Source of the DNA: Terriglobia bacterium
GTDB taxonomy: Bacteria > Acidobacteriota > Terriglobia > JAIQFV01
Direction of reading: 5' to 3'
DNA: 64,000 nt
NCBI GenBank assembly: GCA_020072965.1
Contig: JAIQFY010000005.1
Location: forward strand, 248,001 to 312,000
Below are positions 27,546 through 37,098 of the stretch, piece by piece. Every line of letters begins with the position of its first letter. Position 1 is the first letter of the stretch. The notes beneath the pieces were generated by a model, which did no database searches, was not told the DNA's origin, and saw only the letters and a program-made list of their open reading frames with translations. A program made the translations under genes and the position numbers.

Positions 27546-28859
27546 TTATACAGCGGATTTGACCGCGACCTTCGATCGTTCCTCCAGGGACTGATAATCG
27601 CGGCTCTCGTAACCCAAGTAGACTTGTCGCGGGCGCGCGATCTTCTGCTCCGGATCCGTCAGCATCTCCTGCCACTGCGCGATCCAGCCTGAGGTGCGGC
27701 CAATGGCAAAGAGCACAGGGAACATATCGATCGGGAAGTCCATCGCCTGGTAGATCAAGCCCGAGTAGAAATCCACGTTTGCATAGAGCTTGCGCTGGAT
27801 GAAGTATTCATCTTTCAGGGCGATGCGTTCCAGCTCCATGGCGATATCGAGCTTCGGATTGCGGCCAGTCACAGCAAAGACATCCTCGGCCAGTTTCTTT
27901 ATGATCTTGGCACGAGGGTCAAAGTTCTTATAGACGCGATGACCAAATCCCATCAATTTGCCTTTGCCTTCCTTGACGTTCTTGATAAACGCGGGAATGT
28001 TCTCTTTGGAACCGATTTCATCCAGCATGTACAGCACTTCCGCATTGGCGCCCCCATGCAGGGGGCCGTACAACGCCGCGGCCGCGGCTGCAACCGCTGA
28101 AAAGGGATCGACGTGCGAACTTCCGACGCCGCGCATGGCGCTGGTACTGCAATTCTGCTCATGGTCGGCGTGAAGGATGAACAGCACATCCAGGGCTCGT
28201 TCCAACACCGGATGTGGCTTGAACTTCGACTCCGTCATCTTCCACAGCATGTTCAGAAAGTTGCCGGGATAGCTGAGCTCGTTGTCGGGATAGGCGTAGG
28301 GCATCCCCTTGGAATGCCGGAAGGCAAAGGCGGACAGCGTAATCATCTTGCCGATCAGCCGGTAGATCTGCTTCTTTCGATTCTCGGGATCATGGATTTC
28401 CTTGGCGTCCTTATAAAAAGTGGAGAGGGCGCCGACCGTACCCACCAGCATCCCCATCGGGTTGGCGTCGTAATGGAAGCCGTCCATGAACTTCTTGATG
28501 TTTTCGTGAATGATGGTGTGGTGATTGATCTGGAACGTCCAATCATCCAGCTGCTCCTTGGTCGGCAATTCCCCATGGATGAGCAGGTAGGCGGTTTCCA
28601 CGTAGGTCGATTTTTCGGCGAGTTGCTCGATCGGATATCCGCGGTACCGCAAGATGCCCTTGTCCCCGTCAATAAAGGTGATCTTGCTCTTGCAGGAGGC
28701 GGTGTTCATAAAGGCTGGATCGTAGGTCATCATCCCGAATTCTTCGGGTTTGACTTTGATCTGCCGCAGATCGAGTGCCTTGATGGTGTCGTTCTGAATC
28801 GGGATTTCGTATGTCTTTCCGGTCCGGTTGTCCGTAATAGTGAGAGTCTCTTTGCCCAT
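27546..28859 (-). CDS. gltA: Citrate synthase
   Basis: Condenses acetyl-CoA with oxaloacetate. At 437 aa it is a type II (hexameric, NADH-sensitive lineage) length protein. Catalytic regions are visible: the histidine in ILHADHEQNCSTSAMR, the second histidine in YGPLHGGANAEVL, GFGHRVYKNFDPRA and the aspartate region near VDFYSGLIYQAMDFP. The N-terminal small domain (TITDNRTGKTYEIP) is typical of type II. GAGG lies 9 bases before the ATG. It lies downstream of ilvE (128-base gap) and the ferredoxin oxidoreductase genes, suggesting that acetyl-CoA or 2-oxoglutarate metabolism is a theme of this run. Confidence 0.96.
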   Translation of the reverse strand: MGKETLTITDNRTGKTYEIPIQNDTIKALDLRQIKVKPEEFGMMTYDPAFMNTASCKSKITFIDGDKGILRYRGYPIEQLAEKSTYVETAYLLIHGELPTKEQLDDWTFQINHHTIIHENIKKFMDGFHYDANPMGMLVGTVGALSTFYKDAKEIHDPENRKKQIYRLIGKMITLSAFAFRHSKGMPYAYPDNELSYPGNFLNMLWKMTESKFKPHPVLERALDVLFILHADHEQNCSTSAMRGVGSSHVDPFSAVAAAAAALYGPLHGGANAEVLYMLDEIGSKENIPAFIKNVKEGKGKLMGFGHRVYKNFDPRAKIIKKLAEDVFAVTGRNPKLDIAMELERIALKDEYFIQRKLYANVDFYSGLIYQAMDFPIDMFPVLFAIGRTSGWIAQWQEMLTDPEQKIARPRQVYLGYESRDYQSLEERSKVAVKSAV

Positions 28860-28987
28860 AACTTTTTCCTCGTTTAAGGTTTAAGGTGTGAGTGGATAAC
28901 TCGTTCGATGAGAGTGCGACTGGAGCCTATGACGGGGGTCCGCCCGTGAAATGTGGATCCCCGTCGCGTTCTATGATTCCCGACTTC

Positions 28988-29947
28988 TCAGATTGCCATC
29001 TCGGCACGCTGGTACCGATAGGCCGAAGTACACCATTCGGCATACTTCGGGAATTTGTTCACCACCACTGCATTATACAACTTTTGAACTTCCCGGGTCA
29101 CCATTCCGATTTCCCCGGTTCCGACCACCCGCCGGTCCACGGAGGTGATAGAGGCGATTTGTGCGGCAGTCCCACAGAAAAACAGTTCGTCACACACGTA
29201 GAGCTCACTGCGGTCAATCTTGCGGACTTCGACAGGAAGGTGCAGTTCCTCCTGGGCCAGCCGGATCACGGAGTCGCGGGTAATGCCCTCCAGGATATTC
29301 TCAGTTTCTCCCGGGGTCACCAGTTTGTGATTGCGCACCATGAAGATATTAAAGCCCGGGCCCTCACTGACATGGCCGCTCTCGCTCAACATCACGGCTT
29401 CGTCAAAACCGCTGGAGTGGGCTTCGTCGGCCGCCAAGGCGCAATTGACATAACCGCCGGAGATCTTTCCCCGGCAGGGGATGGCGTTGTCCTCGGTGCG
29501 TCGCCACGAGGAAGTGCAGACATCCAGCCCGCGGTGGGTGTCGAGATAGTCTCCGAAAGGTACCGCCACGATAAAGAAGTCGTCATCGGCGGCAAGCCGC
29601 ACCCCAATGCTGCGGGTGGACTTGTAGGCCAGTGGACGGATATAGACGTTTTCAGCGAACTTGTTCCGCTGCACCAACTCGGCGCTGAGATCACACATCT
29701 CACTGACCGTTAGCGGCAGTTTGATCTTGAGCAAATTGCAGTTGCGCTTCATGCGCTCGTAATGCTCGCGCAGGCGGAAAAAGTAGATGTCCCCGCTCTC
29801 GGCATCCCAGTACCCCCGGATGCCTTCAAAGACCGCCGTTCCATAGTGCAATGCCTGGGTGAGGATACTGACTTTCGCGTCCTCGAGGGGGACGAACTCT
29901 CCTTGAAAATAGACCAGTACGTTTCCGATTTCGGGGTGCGGAATCAT
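28988..29947 (-). CDS. ilvE: Branched-chain amino acid aminotransferase
   Basis: Fold-type IV PLP enzyme, 319 aa, that interconverts Leu, Ile and Val with their 2-oxoacids. The PLP lysine is in the RGKISGGYVNCALAADEA block. The phosphate-binding ILEGITRDSVI and the C-terminal FFCGTAAQIASITSVD are conserved. The start ATG has AAGGAGG 8 bases upstream. The neighbouring 2-oxoacid:ferredoxin oxidoreductase genes suggest a route in which branched-chain 2-oxoacids made here are oxidised to acyl-CoA, or the reverse. This pairing is context-based inference. Confidence 0.93.
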   Translation of the reverse strand: MIPHPEIGNVLVYFQGEFVPLEDAKVSILTQALHYGTAVFEGIRGYWDAESGDIYFFRLREHYERMKRNCNLLKIKLPLTVSEMCDLSAELVQRNKFAENVYIRPLAYKSTRSIGVRLAADDDFFIVAVPFGDYLDTHRGLDVCTSSWRRTEDNAIPCRGKISGGYVNCALAADEAHSSGFDEAVMLSESGHVSEGPGFNIFMVRNHKLVTPGETENILEGITRDSVIRLAQEELHLPVEVRKIDRSELYVCDELFFCGTAAQIASITSVDRRVVGTGEIGMVTREVQKLYNAVVVNKFPKYAEWCTSAYRYQRAEMAI

Positions 29948-30140
29948 GTAATCATCCTCCTTGGAGATGATCCTTCATTGAGAAAATACGCGGGCGGTCT
30001 GCGGTCGTTTGCGGCAGCACACACGGGTCCGGCCTCTGACCTGGTTGCTCTCAAAGACACCGGGAAGAATCAAAGCATTCAGGAAGTCCCACAGCCACCC
30101 GCGGGTCCATCGGATCGAACAGGTTCACTTCTCGACCGGT

Positions 30141-30398
30141 TTACTGGACAGCCTGGCCGGCGTGCAACCGCTCCTTCTTGACCAGGAGTTGTTCCGGAGT
30201 TTCCTGCACGTCTGGATTCAGAACAATGCACTCCACCGGACACAGGGGGAGGCATTGGGGCTCATCAAAAAACCCGACGCACTCCGTGCACCGGTCAGAG
30301 TTGATGACATAGATCCCGTCCTGGGATATTGCCTGATTGGGACATGGCGGCTCGCAAGCGCCGCAGGAGATGCAGTCATTCGTAATCATCAATGCCAT
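30141..30398 (-). CDS. YfhL-type 2[4Fe-4S] ferredoxin
   Basis: An 85-aa ferredoxin. The first cluster motif is CISCGACEPPCP (residues 9-20). The second contains the longer loop CTECVGFFDEPQCLPLCPVEC typical of the YfhL group, where extra residues split the CxxC of the second cluster. It lies 201 bases downstream of the fused oxidoreductase gene and on the same strand, so it is a likely electron acceptor for that enzyme. GGAG lies about 13 bases before the ATG. Confidence 0.92.
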   Translation of the reverse strand: MALMITNDCISCGACEPPCPNQAISQDGIYVINSDRCTECVGFFDEPQCLPLCPVECIVLNPDVQETPEQLLVKKERLHAGQAVQ

Positions 30399-30599
30399 GA
30401 GATTTTCTCGCTCCTTTAGGAATTGGAATGGTTCAGTTCATATGAGGTCCACGGCTGAGCCTGGGGCACGAATTCCCCGCTGCCCCGGCAAGAGGCCGGA
30501 CTCACAATTGTATGAAGCCCAAAAGCTAAAACTCTTACCTCCGCCACTGTGTTTCTGTACAAATTCGAACGATGGCTGATGGCAGCCGACACCGAGCCT

Positions 30600-32267
30600 T
30601 CAGCTCTGAAGGACCGCCTCCAGTTCCAGTACGGCCTGCATCCCCGCTTCAATGGCGCGGCGGTTCAGTTCGATCAGGGCCTGATTTTTCACCAGCGCGT
30701 CAATCGCAGCAAACACCGTTTCCTTGGAGAGCAGATGCGTCCGGGCCATCAGGCCTCCAATCATGACCATATTGGCGACCTTGGGGGAGCCAATCTTCTC
30801 AGCAATTTCCGTGGCTGAGAGTGGGACCGTTTCGATATCGTCTCTCACTGGCGGCTCATCGATCAACGATGAATTGTAAATGATGAGTGCGCCAGGCGTC
30901 GCTTCCGGTAGGAATTTCAATAAGGAAGGTTTGTTGAGAGATAGGAGTATGGTGGGTCGAGACACGAGCGGTGACCCAATCTCGTGTTGTGAGAGACGGA
31001 CGTGGCAATGTGCTGTGCCACCCCGCATTTCTGGTCCATAAGAGGGAAGCCAAGAGACCCGATATCCACTGAGCATTCCACTCTCAGCCAAGACCTCGCC
31101 AAGGAGGAGCACTCCCTGGCCTCCGAACCCCGCAATCTTGATCTGGGGGTTCTGATACTTTTCCGGAACGGTTGAAGGGAAAAAGCCGGCTTCCGAGCGT
31201 GGCGGTGCCGGGGAAACCGTCGAGTCAAAAAAGCGTGAGCGTTCGTTGTAATTCCCGAGGAGAGCGGCGCTGCCGCTGGTCTCTCCCGGCCGCTCCGTGG
31301 CCCGGATTCCAAGGAGGGAGGGGACCTCAACCAGGGGCACCTCTTTTCTTGCGGTCCTCCTGGAAGGGGCAGGAGGCGGGGAGCTCGGCTCCACTGCATT
31401 GTCGGCCGGCACCTTGGTTGCCGGAGTCTGACCCGCCTCCGAAGCTGCGCTCGAGCTACCCGACGCAGCCTGCAAAGTCACAATTGATTTTGTCGGGGGC
31501 GCCGTCTTATCACGGTACACGCCCGGCTTATAGTACGGAATCATATTCTCGTTCAGCCACTTTCGCGCATCCTGCGGGGTCATCTTCCAGATGGTCGGAC
31601 ACGGGGAAAGAATCTCCACCAGCGAAAACCCCAGGCCGTCAATTTGATTCTGGATGGCCTTCCGAATCGCCTTGCGTGTGCGCATATTGTTTTTGCTGTC
31701 GAATATAGCGGTCCGTTCCAGATAAACCGGTGCCTCGAGCGCCGCCAACAATTCACAGACCCGCATGGGGTACCCCTCGTTCTGGAGAGTTCGCCCGAAA
31801 GGAGAGGTTGTCGTCTTCTGACCCAACAGGGACGTGGGGGCCATTTGCCCGCCTGTCATTCCGTAGATGGCGTTGTTGACGAAGAACACGGTAATGTCTT
31901 CACCACGGTTGGCCGCATGCAGGATTTCGTTTCCGCCGATAGCCGCAAGGTCTCCATCTCCCTGGTAGCTGAGGACAATGGAACCCGGGCGGGAGCGTTT
32001 GATGCCTGTGGCCACCGCGGGAGCTCGCCCGTGCGGGGCTTGCACGTTCCCCACATCAAAATAGTAGTAGGCGAAAACGGAGCAGCCGACCGGGCTGACC
32101 AGGATCGTCCGGTCCTGGACTCCCAGGTCGTCAAGACACTCCGCGATCATTTTGTGGATGACGCCATGCCCGCATCCGGGACAGTAGTGAGTGACATGCT
32201 GGTCGCCGTCCTTGCGCTCGAACAGGTCGTAGATAGAATCGGGTCGTTGTTGGACAATCGTGTACAT
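30600..32267 (-). CDS. 2-oxoacid:ferredoxin oxidoreductase, fused beta-gamma subunit
   Basis: Catalytic subunit of a CoA-dependent 2-oxoacid oxidoreductase that passes electrons to ferredoxin. Residues 1-255 are the TPP-binding beta part: YCPGCGHG (cluster cysteines 29 and 32), SPVGCS, GDGD at 103-106, NN at 131-132 for Mg-TPP, then SPCP near 221. Residues 256 to about 373 are a low-complexity Ala/Pro/Ser-rich linker. Residues 375-555 are a complete gamma domain: IAGFGGQGVLLLG, SYGPEMRGGTAHCHVRLS and the conserved C-terminal helices. Beta and gamma are usually separate proteins, so the fusion is unusual. The alpha and delta genes lie directly upstream. Substrate is probably a branched-chain 2-oxoacid or 2-oxoglutarate. 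GGAG lies 9 bases before the ATG. Confidence 0.9.
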   Translation of the reverse strand: MYTIVQQRPDSIYDLFERKDGDQHVTHYCPGCGHGVIHKMIAECLDDLGVQDRTILVSPVGCSVFAYYYFDVGNVQAPHGRAPAVATGIKRSRPGSIVLSYQGDGDLAAIGGNEILHAANRGEDITVFFVNNAIYGMTGGQMAPTSLLGQKTTTSPFGRTLQNEGYPMRVCELLAALEAPVYLERTAIFDSKNNMRTRKAIRKAIQNQIDGLGFSLVEILSPCPTIWKMTPQDARKWLNENMIPYYKPGVYRDKTAPPTKSIVTLQAASGSSSAASEAGQTPATKVPADNAVEPSSPPPAPSRRTARKEVPLVEVPSLLGIRATERPGETSGSAALLGNYNERSRFFDSTVSPAPPRSEAGFFPSTVPEKYQNPQIKIAGFGGQGVLLLGEVLAESGMLSGYRVSWLPSYGPEMRGGTAHCHVRLSQHEIGSPLVSRPTILLSLNKPSLLKFLPEATPGALIIYNSSLIDEPPVRDDIETVPLSATEIAEKIGSPKVANMVMIGGLMARTHLLSKETVFAAIDALVKNQALIELNRRAIEAGMQAVLELEAVLQS

Positions 32268-32331
32268 TCTCGTCAGCTCCGTTTTCGCTCAGAAAGTAGA
32301 TATTCGGTTTTCCACTCCTTGAATGACCTCA

Positions 32332-33432
32332 CTAAACAGCGTGCAAGCCCATCGGGACGGCCATCGCCTCATTGCACTCGGCAGGATGGGAAATGGTCGA
32401 CCTAATGACATCGAAGACCTCCTCGGTGGAGGGAACACACCCCCCCATACGGCTGTAAAAGTCGCAAGGGTGCCGGCGCGAAATCGCCAGCCGGACATCG
32501 TCCACCAATTGCCCATCGCTTAACTCCACCGTAAGGAAACGCTCTGTGGACATTGAAATCTCGGCAAGTTGCTGCGTAGGGAAGGGGAAGAGGGTGATGG
32601 GGCGAAACAGGCCTGCCCGGATTCCGTAATGGCGGGCCATGTCAACGGCCGATTTCAACACCCGCGAGACGATCCCATAACCCACCAGCACAATTTCAGC
32701 ATCGCTCACCTGATAGGCCTCATACCGGACCTCGCTTTCCCGGATTCTGCGATACTTTTCGGCCAGACGCAGTTCATGTTGCTCCAGCGCCTCATGCGAG
32801 AGGTAAATCGACGTGATGACATTCTTCCGGGTCGCTGCATCTCCTCGGGCAGCCCAGTCCTTGACCGGGGCTTCCTGGGCAGTCTCCGGAAAGTCCACCG
32901 GTTCCATCATCTGGCCGATGTAGCCATCGGCGAGCACAACGGCGGGGTTGCGATACTTGTCCGCCAGCTCAAAGGCCAGGATGGTCAAATCGCACATCTC
33001 CTGCGCGGAATTGGGGGCCAGTACGATGTTGTGGTAATTTCCATGGCCGCCTCCTTTCACCATCTGGTTGTAATCGCCCTGCTCCGGACCAATGTTTCCC
33101 AGGCCCGGGCCGCCCCGCATGATATCGGCGATAACACAGGGGAGTTCCGAACCAGCGAGGTAGGAGATTCCTTCCTGCATCAGGCTAATCCCCGGGCCCG
33201 ACGAGCCGGTCATGCATCGCAACCCGGCCGACGAGGCCCCGTAGATCATGTTGATCGAGGCGACTTCGCTTTCGGCTTGGAGAAAGGTGCCGCCCACCGT
33301 AGGAAAGTAGTAAGCGGCTGCTTCTGCAATTTCGCTCGCAGGCGTGATGGGATACCCAAAATAGGCGCGACAGCCCGCCAGAATCGCAGCCTTCACGATG
33401 GCTTCATTTCCCTTGATCAGTTCTTTGCTCAT
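32332..33432 (-). CDS. 2-oxoacid:ferredoxin oxidoreductase, alpha subunit
   Basis: A 366-aa pyrimidine-domain subunit that pairs with the downstream beta-gamma fusion. [32 protein letters not shown] is the standard opening of VorB/KorA-type alpha subunits. [22 protein letters not shown] and the C-terminal transketolase-like segment [16 protein letters not shown] also fit. The gap to the fused subunit is 64 bases. The ATG at 33432 begins exactly at the conserved domain, with a weak GGAC upstream. The longer frame to 33507 is less likely. Substrate class cannot be set from sequence alone: VOR and KOR alpha subunits look much alike. Confidence 0.92.
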   Translation of the reverse strand: MSKELIKGNEAIVKAAILAGCRAYFGYPITPASEIAEAAAYYFPTVGGTFLQAESEVASINMIYGASSAGLRCMTGSSGPGISLMQEGISYLAGSELPCVIADIMRGGPGLGNIGPEQGDYNQMVKGGGHGNYHNIVLAPNSAQEMCDLTILAFELADKYRNPAVVLADGYIGQMMEPVDFPETAQEAPVKDWAARGDAATRKNVITSIYLSHEALEQHELRLAEKYRRIRESEVRYEAYQVSDAEIVLVGYGIVSRVLKSAVDMARHYGIRAGLFRPITLFPFPTQQLAEISMSTERFLTVELSDGQLVDDVRLAISRRHPCDFYSRMGGCVPSTEEVFDVIRSTISHPAECNEAMAVPMGLHAV

Positions 33433-33549
33433 GGTTATTTGTCCGCGTTGGAGATTTTGGTCCGAAAAGTTGTATGTGCTCGATGGATTGAATGAAAGTG
33501 GTTTCACAAAACGCCGGTTGACGTGGCCGTGGCGCTTCGGCCGCCGCCG

Positions 33550-33810
33550 CTAAGCCGCACGGTGCTGTTTCGGTTGGACCTCCTCATCCTGCCACTTGTA
33601 GACGGTGATGGCCCCGGGCTCAGGGCAGACATAAAAGCAAATACCACATCCTGTACACCCGTCCCCCAGATACTGGGCGGGGTGATACCCCTGGACATTG
33701 AGTGTGGTTGAGAGCTGGATGACTTTCGGGGGACAAGCGTCAGTACAAACGGCGCACCCCTTGCATTCGTCCTGGGCAATCTCAATCTTTCCACGCGCTG
33801 GATTGGGCAT
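33550..33810 (-). CDS. 2-oxoacid:ferredoxin oxidoreductase, ferredoxin-like delta subunit
   Basis: An 86-aa protein with two [4Fe-4S] motifs, [12 protein letters not shown] (first Cys at residue 16) and [12 protein letters not shown]. It is the usual small subunit that relays electrons from the catalytic TPP site to soluble ferredoxin. The segment [20 protein letters not shown] and the closing GAITVYKW are typical of the delta/PorD-KorD group. It precedes the alpha gene on the same strand. AGAGG lies 9 bases before the ATG. Confidence 0.93.
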   Translation of the reverse strand: MPNPARGKIEIAQDECKGCAVCTDACPPKVIQLSTTLNVQGYHPAQYLGDGCTGCGICFYVCPEPGAITVYKWQDEEVQPKQHRAA

Positions 33811-33881
33811 CCGATATTCCTCTCTGAGCGGTATTGTTTTTTGCCTGGTCTTTCAAGCCGTCGCCGGAAGCCGGGGCCCGG

Positions 33882-35210
33882 TCAGGCTACCTCGACGGGC
33901 ACCCGCACCTGCGGGGCCAACCATTTTTGAGTGAAAGCAAATTCCAACAAATCTTCACGGAACCTGGGATCTGCGATCTCGATCAGCGCCATGCAGCGCT
34001 GCCGGATGTTCTTTCCGTGAAGGGAAGCGACCCCGAATTCGGTGACCACAAAATGGACATCCCCGCGGGAGGTGACCACCCCTGCTCCCGGATCAAGCCG
34101 GGCGACGATTCGCGAGACGGCACCGTCTCTTGCCGTCGCTGGGAGAGCGATGATGGGCTTGCCCCCTTTGGATCGCGCGGCCCCGCGAATGAAATCCACC
34201 TGTCCACCGATTCCGCTGTAAATCGAATGACCGATGGAGTCGGCAGAGACCTGTCCCGTCAGATCCACCTGGATGGCCGAGTTGATGGCCACCATCTTCT
34301 CGTTCTGCGCGATGATGAATGGATCGTTCACGTACTTGGTCGGGTGGAATTCGAAGAGGGGATTGTTGTCCACGAAATCGAAGACGCGCTTGGTCCCCAG
34401 CAGGAACCCTGCAATAATCTTGCCGGGATGCAGGGTCTTCCGCTCGCTGTTTACCACGCCCATCTCCACCAGTTCGGCCACGCTGTCAGAGAACATTTCG
34501 CTGTGAATGCCCAGGTCCTTCTTGGTTCGAAGGAACGAAAGCACCGCATCCGGAATCCCGCCGATGCCGAGTTGTAGCGTCGAGCCGTCCTCGATCAGAG
34601 CCGCCGCATGACGGCCAATGGCACTGTGCAGTTCGCTCGTTTCGACTCGCTTGATTTCCAGCACGGGGCGCGAACATTCCACGATGCGGTCAATCTTGTG
34701 CACATGAATAAAGGAGTCCCCCAGCGTACGCGGCATCTGATCATTCACATGCGCGATGACCGTCTTCGCCACTTGGCAGGCGGTGAGCGTGGTATCGACC
34801 CCCACGCCGAAACTGCAGAATCCGTGTTCATCCGGCGGAGAAACCTGAATCAGGGCGACATCAATGGGCAGCGCCCCACTCTCGAAAAGGTCCTCGATCT
34901 CGCTCAGAAAGATCGGCGTGTAATCGGCGCGACCTTCGTTGACGGCCCGGCGGACATTTCCTCCCACGAACATGGCGTTGTGGCGGAAATGGCCTTCCAT
35001 CTCCGGCTTGATGTAGTCGGCATTGCCCATGGTCAACAGATGGACGACTTCCACGTTTTGCAGGCTGGGGGCGCGCGCTATCAGGGCTTCGACCAAAACT
35101 TCCGGTTCGGCACAGCCGGGATGGATGTAAACCCGGTCGTTGGATTTCACGACATCGAGAGCCTGCTCGGCGCTCATTAATTTCTGTTTATAATTGCTGA
35201 TCCAGATCAT
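33882..35210 (-). CDS. Acetyl-CoA hydrolase/CoA-transferase family protein
   Basis: A 442-aa family I-like CoA-transferase, close to 4-hydroxybutyrate CoA-transferase / Cat1-type enzymes. It would swap CoA between acyl-CoA and a free acid such as acetate via a glutamyl-CoA thioester. Landmarks are DRVYIHPGCAEPEVLVEAL (N-terminal domain), TLQLGIGGIPDAVLSFL, VDNNPLFEFHP, GIGGQVDFIRGAARSKGGK and FGVASLHGKNIRQRC (C-terminal domain). Being 71 bases upstream of the delta subunit gene, it could consume the acyl-CoA made by the oxidoreductase and conserve its energy. The acid and acyl-CoA used are not predictable. A second start at 35177 is possible. Confidence 0.9.
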   Translation of the reverse strand: MIWISNYKQKLMSAEQALDVVKSNDRVYIHPGCAEPEVLVEALIARAPSLQNVEVVHLLTMGNADYIKPEMEGHFRHNAMFVGGNVRRAVNEGRADYTPIFLSEIEDLFESGALPIDVALIQVSPPDEHGFCSFGVGVDTTLTACQVAKTVIAHVNDQMPRTLGDSFIHVHKIDRIVECSRPVLEIKRVETSELHSAIGRHAAALIEDGSTLQLGIGGIPDAVLSFLRTKKDLGIHSEMFSDSVAELVEMGVVNSERKTLHPGKIIAGFLLGTKRVFDFVDNNPLFEFHPTKYVNDPFIIAQNEKMVAINSAIQVDLTGQVSADSIGHSIYSGIGGQVDFIRGAARSKGGKPIIALPATARDGAVSRIVARLDPGAGVVTSRGDVHFVVTEFGVASLHGKNIRQRCMALIEIADPRFREDLLEFAFTQKWLAPQVRVPVEVA

Positions 35211-35277
35211 GGCAGTCCCGCGTCAATCCTTATATGAAGGTTGTGAAGACCTAGAGAAAACCTCGTCGTCCTCCTCG

Positions 35278-36411
35278 TTAGGACCAAATATAGGCGGAGG
35301 TGAGCGTGTCGAGGGGTTCGTACTTAACATCAAAGATTTCAGCGATCTGTTCGCGCGTACAATGACCGCGATAGGTAAACACGCCTCGGGCCAGATCGAG
35401 ATGCTTGCGGACCGCCTCTTCGGTGCCGAGTCCGGCGATCTCGCGCACGTACGGCAGACTGGCATTGGAAAGCGCGACGGACGCCGTGCGGGCGATATTC
35501 GCGGTCAGGTTCGGACAGCAATAGTGAATCACATCCTTGTGAACAAACGTCGGCTGCGCCAGCGTGGTCGGACGACTGGTTTCAATGCTCCCGCCCTGGT
35601 CAATGGAGACATCCACAATGACACTGCCCGGCTTCATGGTCTCGACCATTTTTTGCGTCACTACGTGGGGCGTCTTCCCCCCGTGAATCAAGACCGCGCC
35701 AATCAGAACATCCGCATGCCGCACCGCGCGCTCGATATTATAGGTATCGGCGACCGCCGTGACGACACGATTACCCAGCCGTGACATCAAGCGCCGCAGC
35801 TTGTTGACATCCGAATCGAGGACCATGACGTGGGCGCCATTCGCGACCGCGGTCTGGGCCGCCCAGGTCCCGACTACGCCCGCGCCCAAAATCACCACCG
35901 AGGCCGGCGGAATTCCAGGGGCCCCTCCGAGCAGCACTCCACGCCCGTTGTTGTGGGATTCCAGGAGATGCGCGGAGATAAAGACGGACATCTGGCCCGC
36001 AATCTCGCTGATCGGGAGCAATACCGGCAGTTGACCGTCCAGGGTCTCAATCACTTCGTAGCCGATGGCCGTGATCTCCTTCTTCAGGAGCTCCTCAAAG
36101 AGCGGCCTTCCCGCCACGGCGAGGTGAAAGAAGGCCAGGACGGTCTTGTCCCGCCGCATCGACTGAAGTTCGTCCAGCGTCGGAGCAGAGACCTTCAGGA
36201 GCAGTTCGGTCCGGGCCAGGACTTCGTCGTGGGAAAAGGCGATCTTCGCCCCGGCATTGACGTACTCTTCATCATTGAAATGGCTTCCTTCCCCTGCCCC
36301 GCGTTCAAAGTAAACCGAGTGGCCTTCTTCAATCAGCGCCCGGACATTGGAAGGAATCAAAGCGACACGCCGCTCCATCTGGGTCGGCTCTTTAACAAAT
36401 CCGATGATCAT
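35278..36411 (-). CDS. ald: Alanine dehydrogenase
   Basis: Reversibly converts alanine and NAD to pyruvate, ammonia and NADH. It is 377 aa, the family length. IGFVKEPTQMERRVALIP includes the substrate-binding arginine; the conserved catalytic histidine and lysine regions and LLPISEIAGQMSV are present. The NAD site is VVILGAGVVGTWAAQTAVANGAHVMVLD. DVSIDQGGSIETSRPTT is also conserved. The ATG at 36411 has GGGAG 7 bases upstream; the 34 extra upstream codons are likely not translated. The position upstream of the CoA-transferase and pyruvate-family oxidoreductase suggests pyruvate as a shared intermediate, although IlvE downstream points to branched chains. Confidence 0.94.
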   Translation of the reverse strand: MIIGFVKEPTQMERRVALIPSNVRALIEEGHSVYFERGAGEGSHFNDEEYVNAGAKIAFSHDEVLARTELLLKVSAPTLDELQSMRRDKTVLAFFHLAVAGRPLFEELLKKEITAIGYEVIETLDGQLPVLLPISEIAGQMSVFISAHLLESHNNGRGVLLGGAPGIPPASVVILGAGVVGTWAAQTAVANGAHVMVLDSDVNKLRRLMSRLGNRVVTAVADTYNIERAVRHADVLIGAVLIHGGKTPHVVTQKMVETMKPGSVIVDVSIDQGGSIETSRPTTLAQPTFVHKDVIHYCCPNLTANIARTASVALSNASLPYVREIAGLGTEEAVRKHLDLARGVFTYRGHCTREQIAEIFDVKYEPLDTLTSAYIWS

Positions 36412-36555
36412 GGTGCTTCTCCCGTCGACGTCGAAATCAATCTTCCTTACAACCCTGCATTCCGCTCCCGCCCCCCCGGAGGAAGACGGCCCAACTGTTG
36501 TAACTTTTTTCACATGAGCTTAAAGACTATTCCCTCCCGGCCGGTTTTCTCCGAG

Positions 36556-37095
36556 CTATTCAGCAGCTTTCGACTTAGAAAACTCGAATTCGGGATACTT
36601 AATGGAAAGCACCGGACACGGCGCCAGCGAAACCACGCGCTCCGTCGTTGAACCCGTGAGGGTGTGGTCCAGCCCGGTCCGACCGCGCGTGGACATCACA
36701 ATGATGTCGACCCCCAGGGCCTGCGCTTTCCGCACAATCTCCTGGTAAGGGACCCCTTTCTCCAGGATTTCTTCGACCCGGATCTGGGTCTTGACCTCAG
36801 GTGGAACAACTTTCTGAAGACTCTCCTTGGCGCAGTGTTTCAGATAGGCGATGTAGTCCGCATCCATGCCGTGGTACACCTCGGGCGGATAATTCTGCGC
36901 CAGCAGGACGTTCACGTGGAGAACATAGAGGATGGCATTGAAATGCGTCGCCAGCGAAATCGCGTACTTGAGGGCATAATTGGCGTAATTTGAAAAGTCC
37001 GTGGGAAATAGGATCTTCTGGATCAGAAAGCCTGCCATCGGATTCTTTGGAACTGGGGCTTCCAAAACGACCTCGGGAGAAATCTTCTTGAGCAT
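36556..37095 (-). CDS. Universal stress protein (UspA family)
   Basis: A 179-aa single Usp domain with an N-terminal extension of about 25 residues. The domain begins at QKILFPTDFSNYANYALKYAISLA, and the ATP-binding loop is DIIVMSTRGRTGLDHTLTGSTTERVV (G-x2-G-x9-G-S/T pattern), so it is probably a nucleotide-binding type. The ATG lies 3 bases after the stop of the merR gene, so the two are almost certainly translated together. ald follows after 144 bases. Such proteins are often induced by starvation or low oxygen. Here a sigma-54-like promoter upstream of merR would control it. Confidence 0.9.
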   Translation of the reverse strand: MLKKISPEVVLEAPVPKNPMAGFLIQKILFPTDFSNYANYALKYAISLATHFNAILYVLHVNVLLAQNYPPEVYHGMDADYIAYLKHCAKESLQKVVPPEVKTQIRVEEILEKGVPYQEIVRKAQALGVDIIVMSTRGRTGLDHTLTGSTTERVVSLAPCPVLSIKYPEFEFSKSKAAE

Positions 37096-37098
37096 AGG

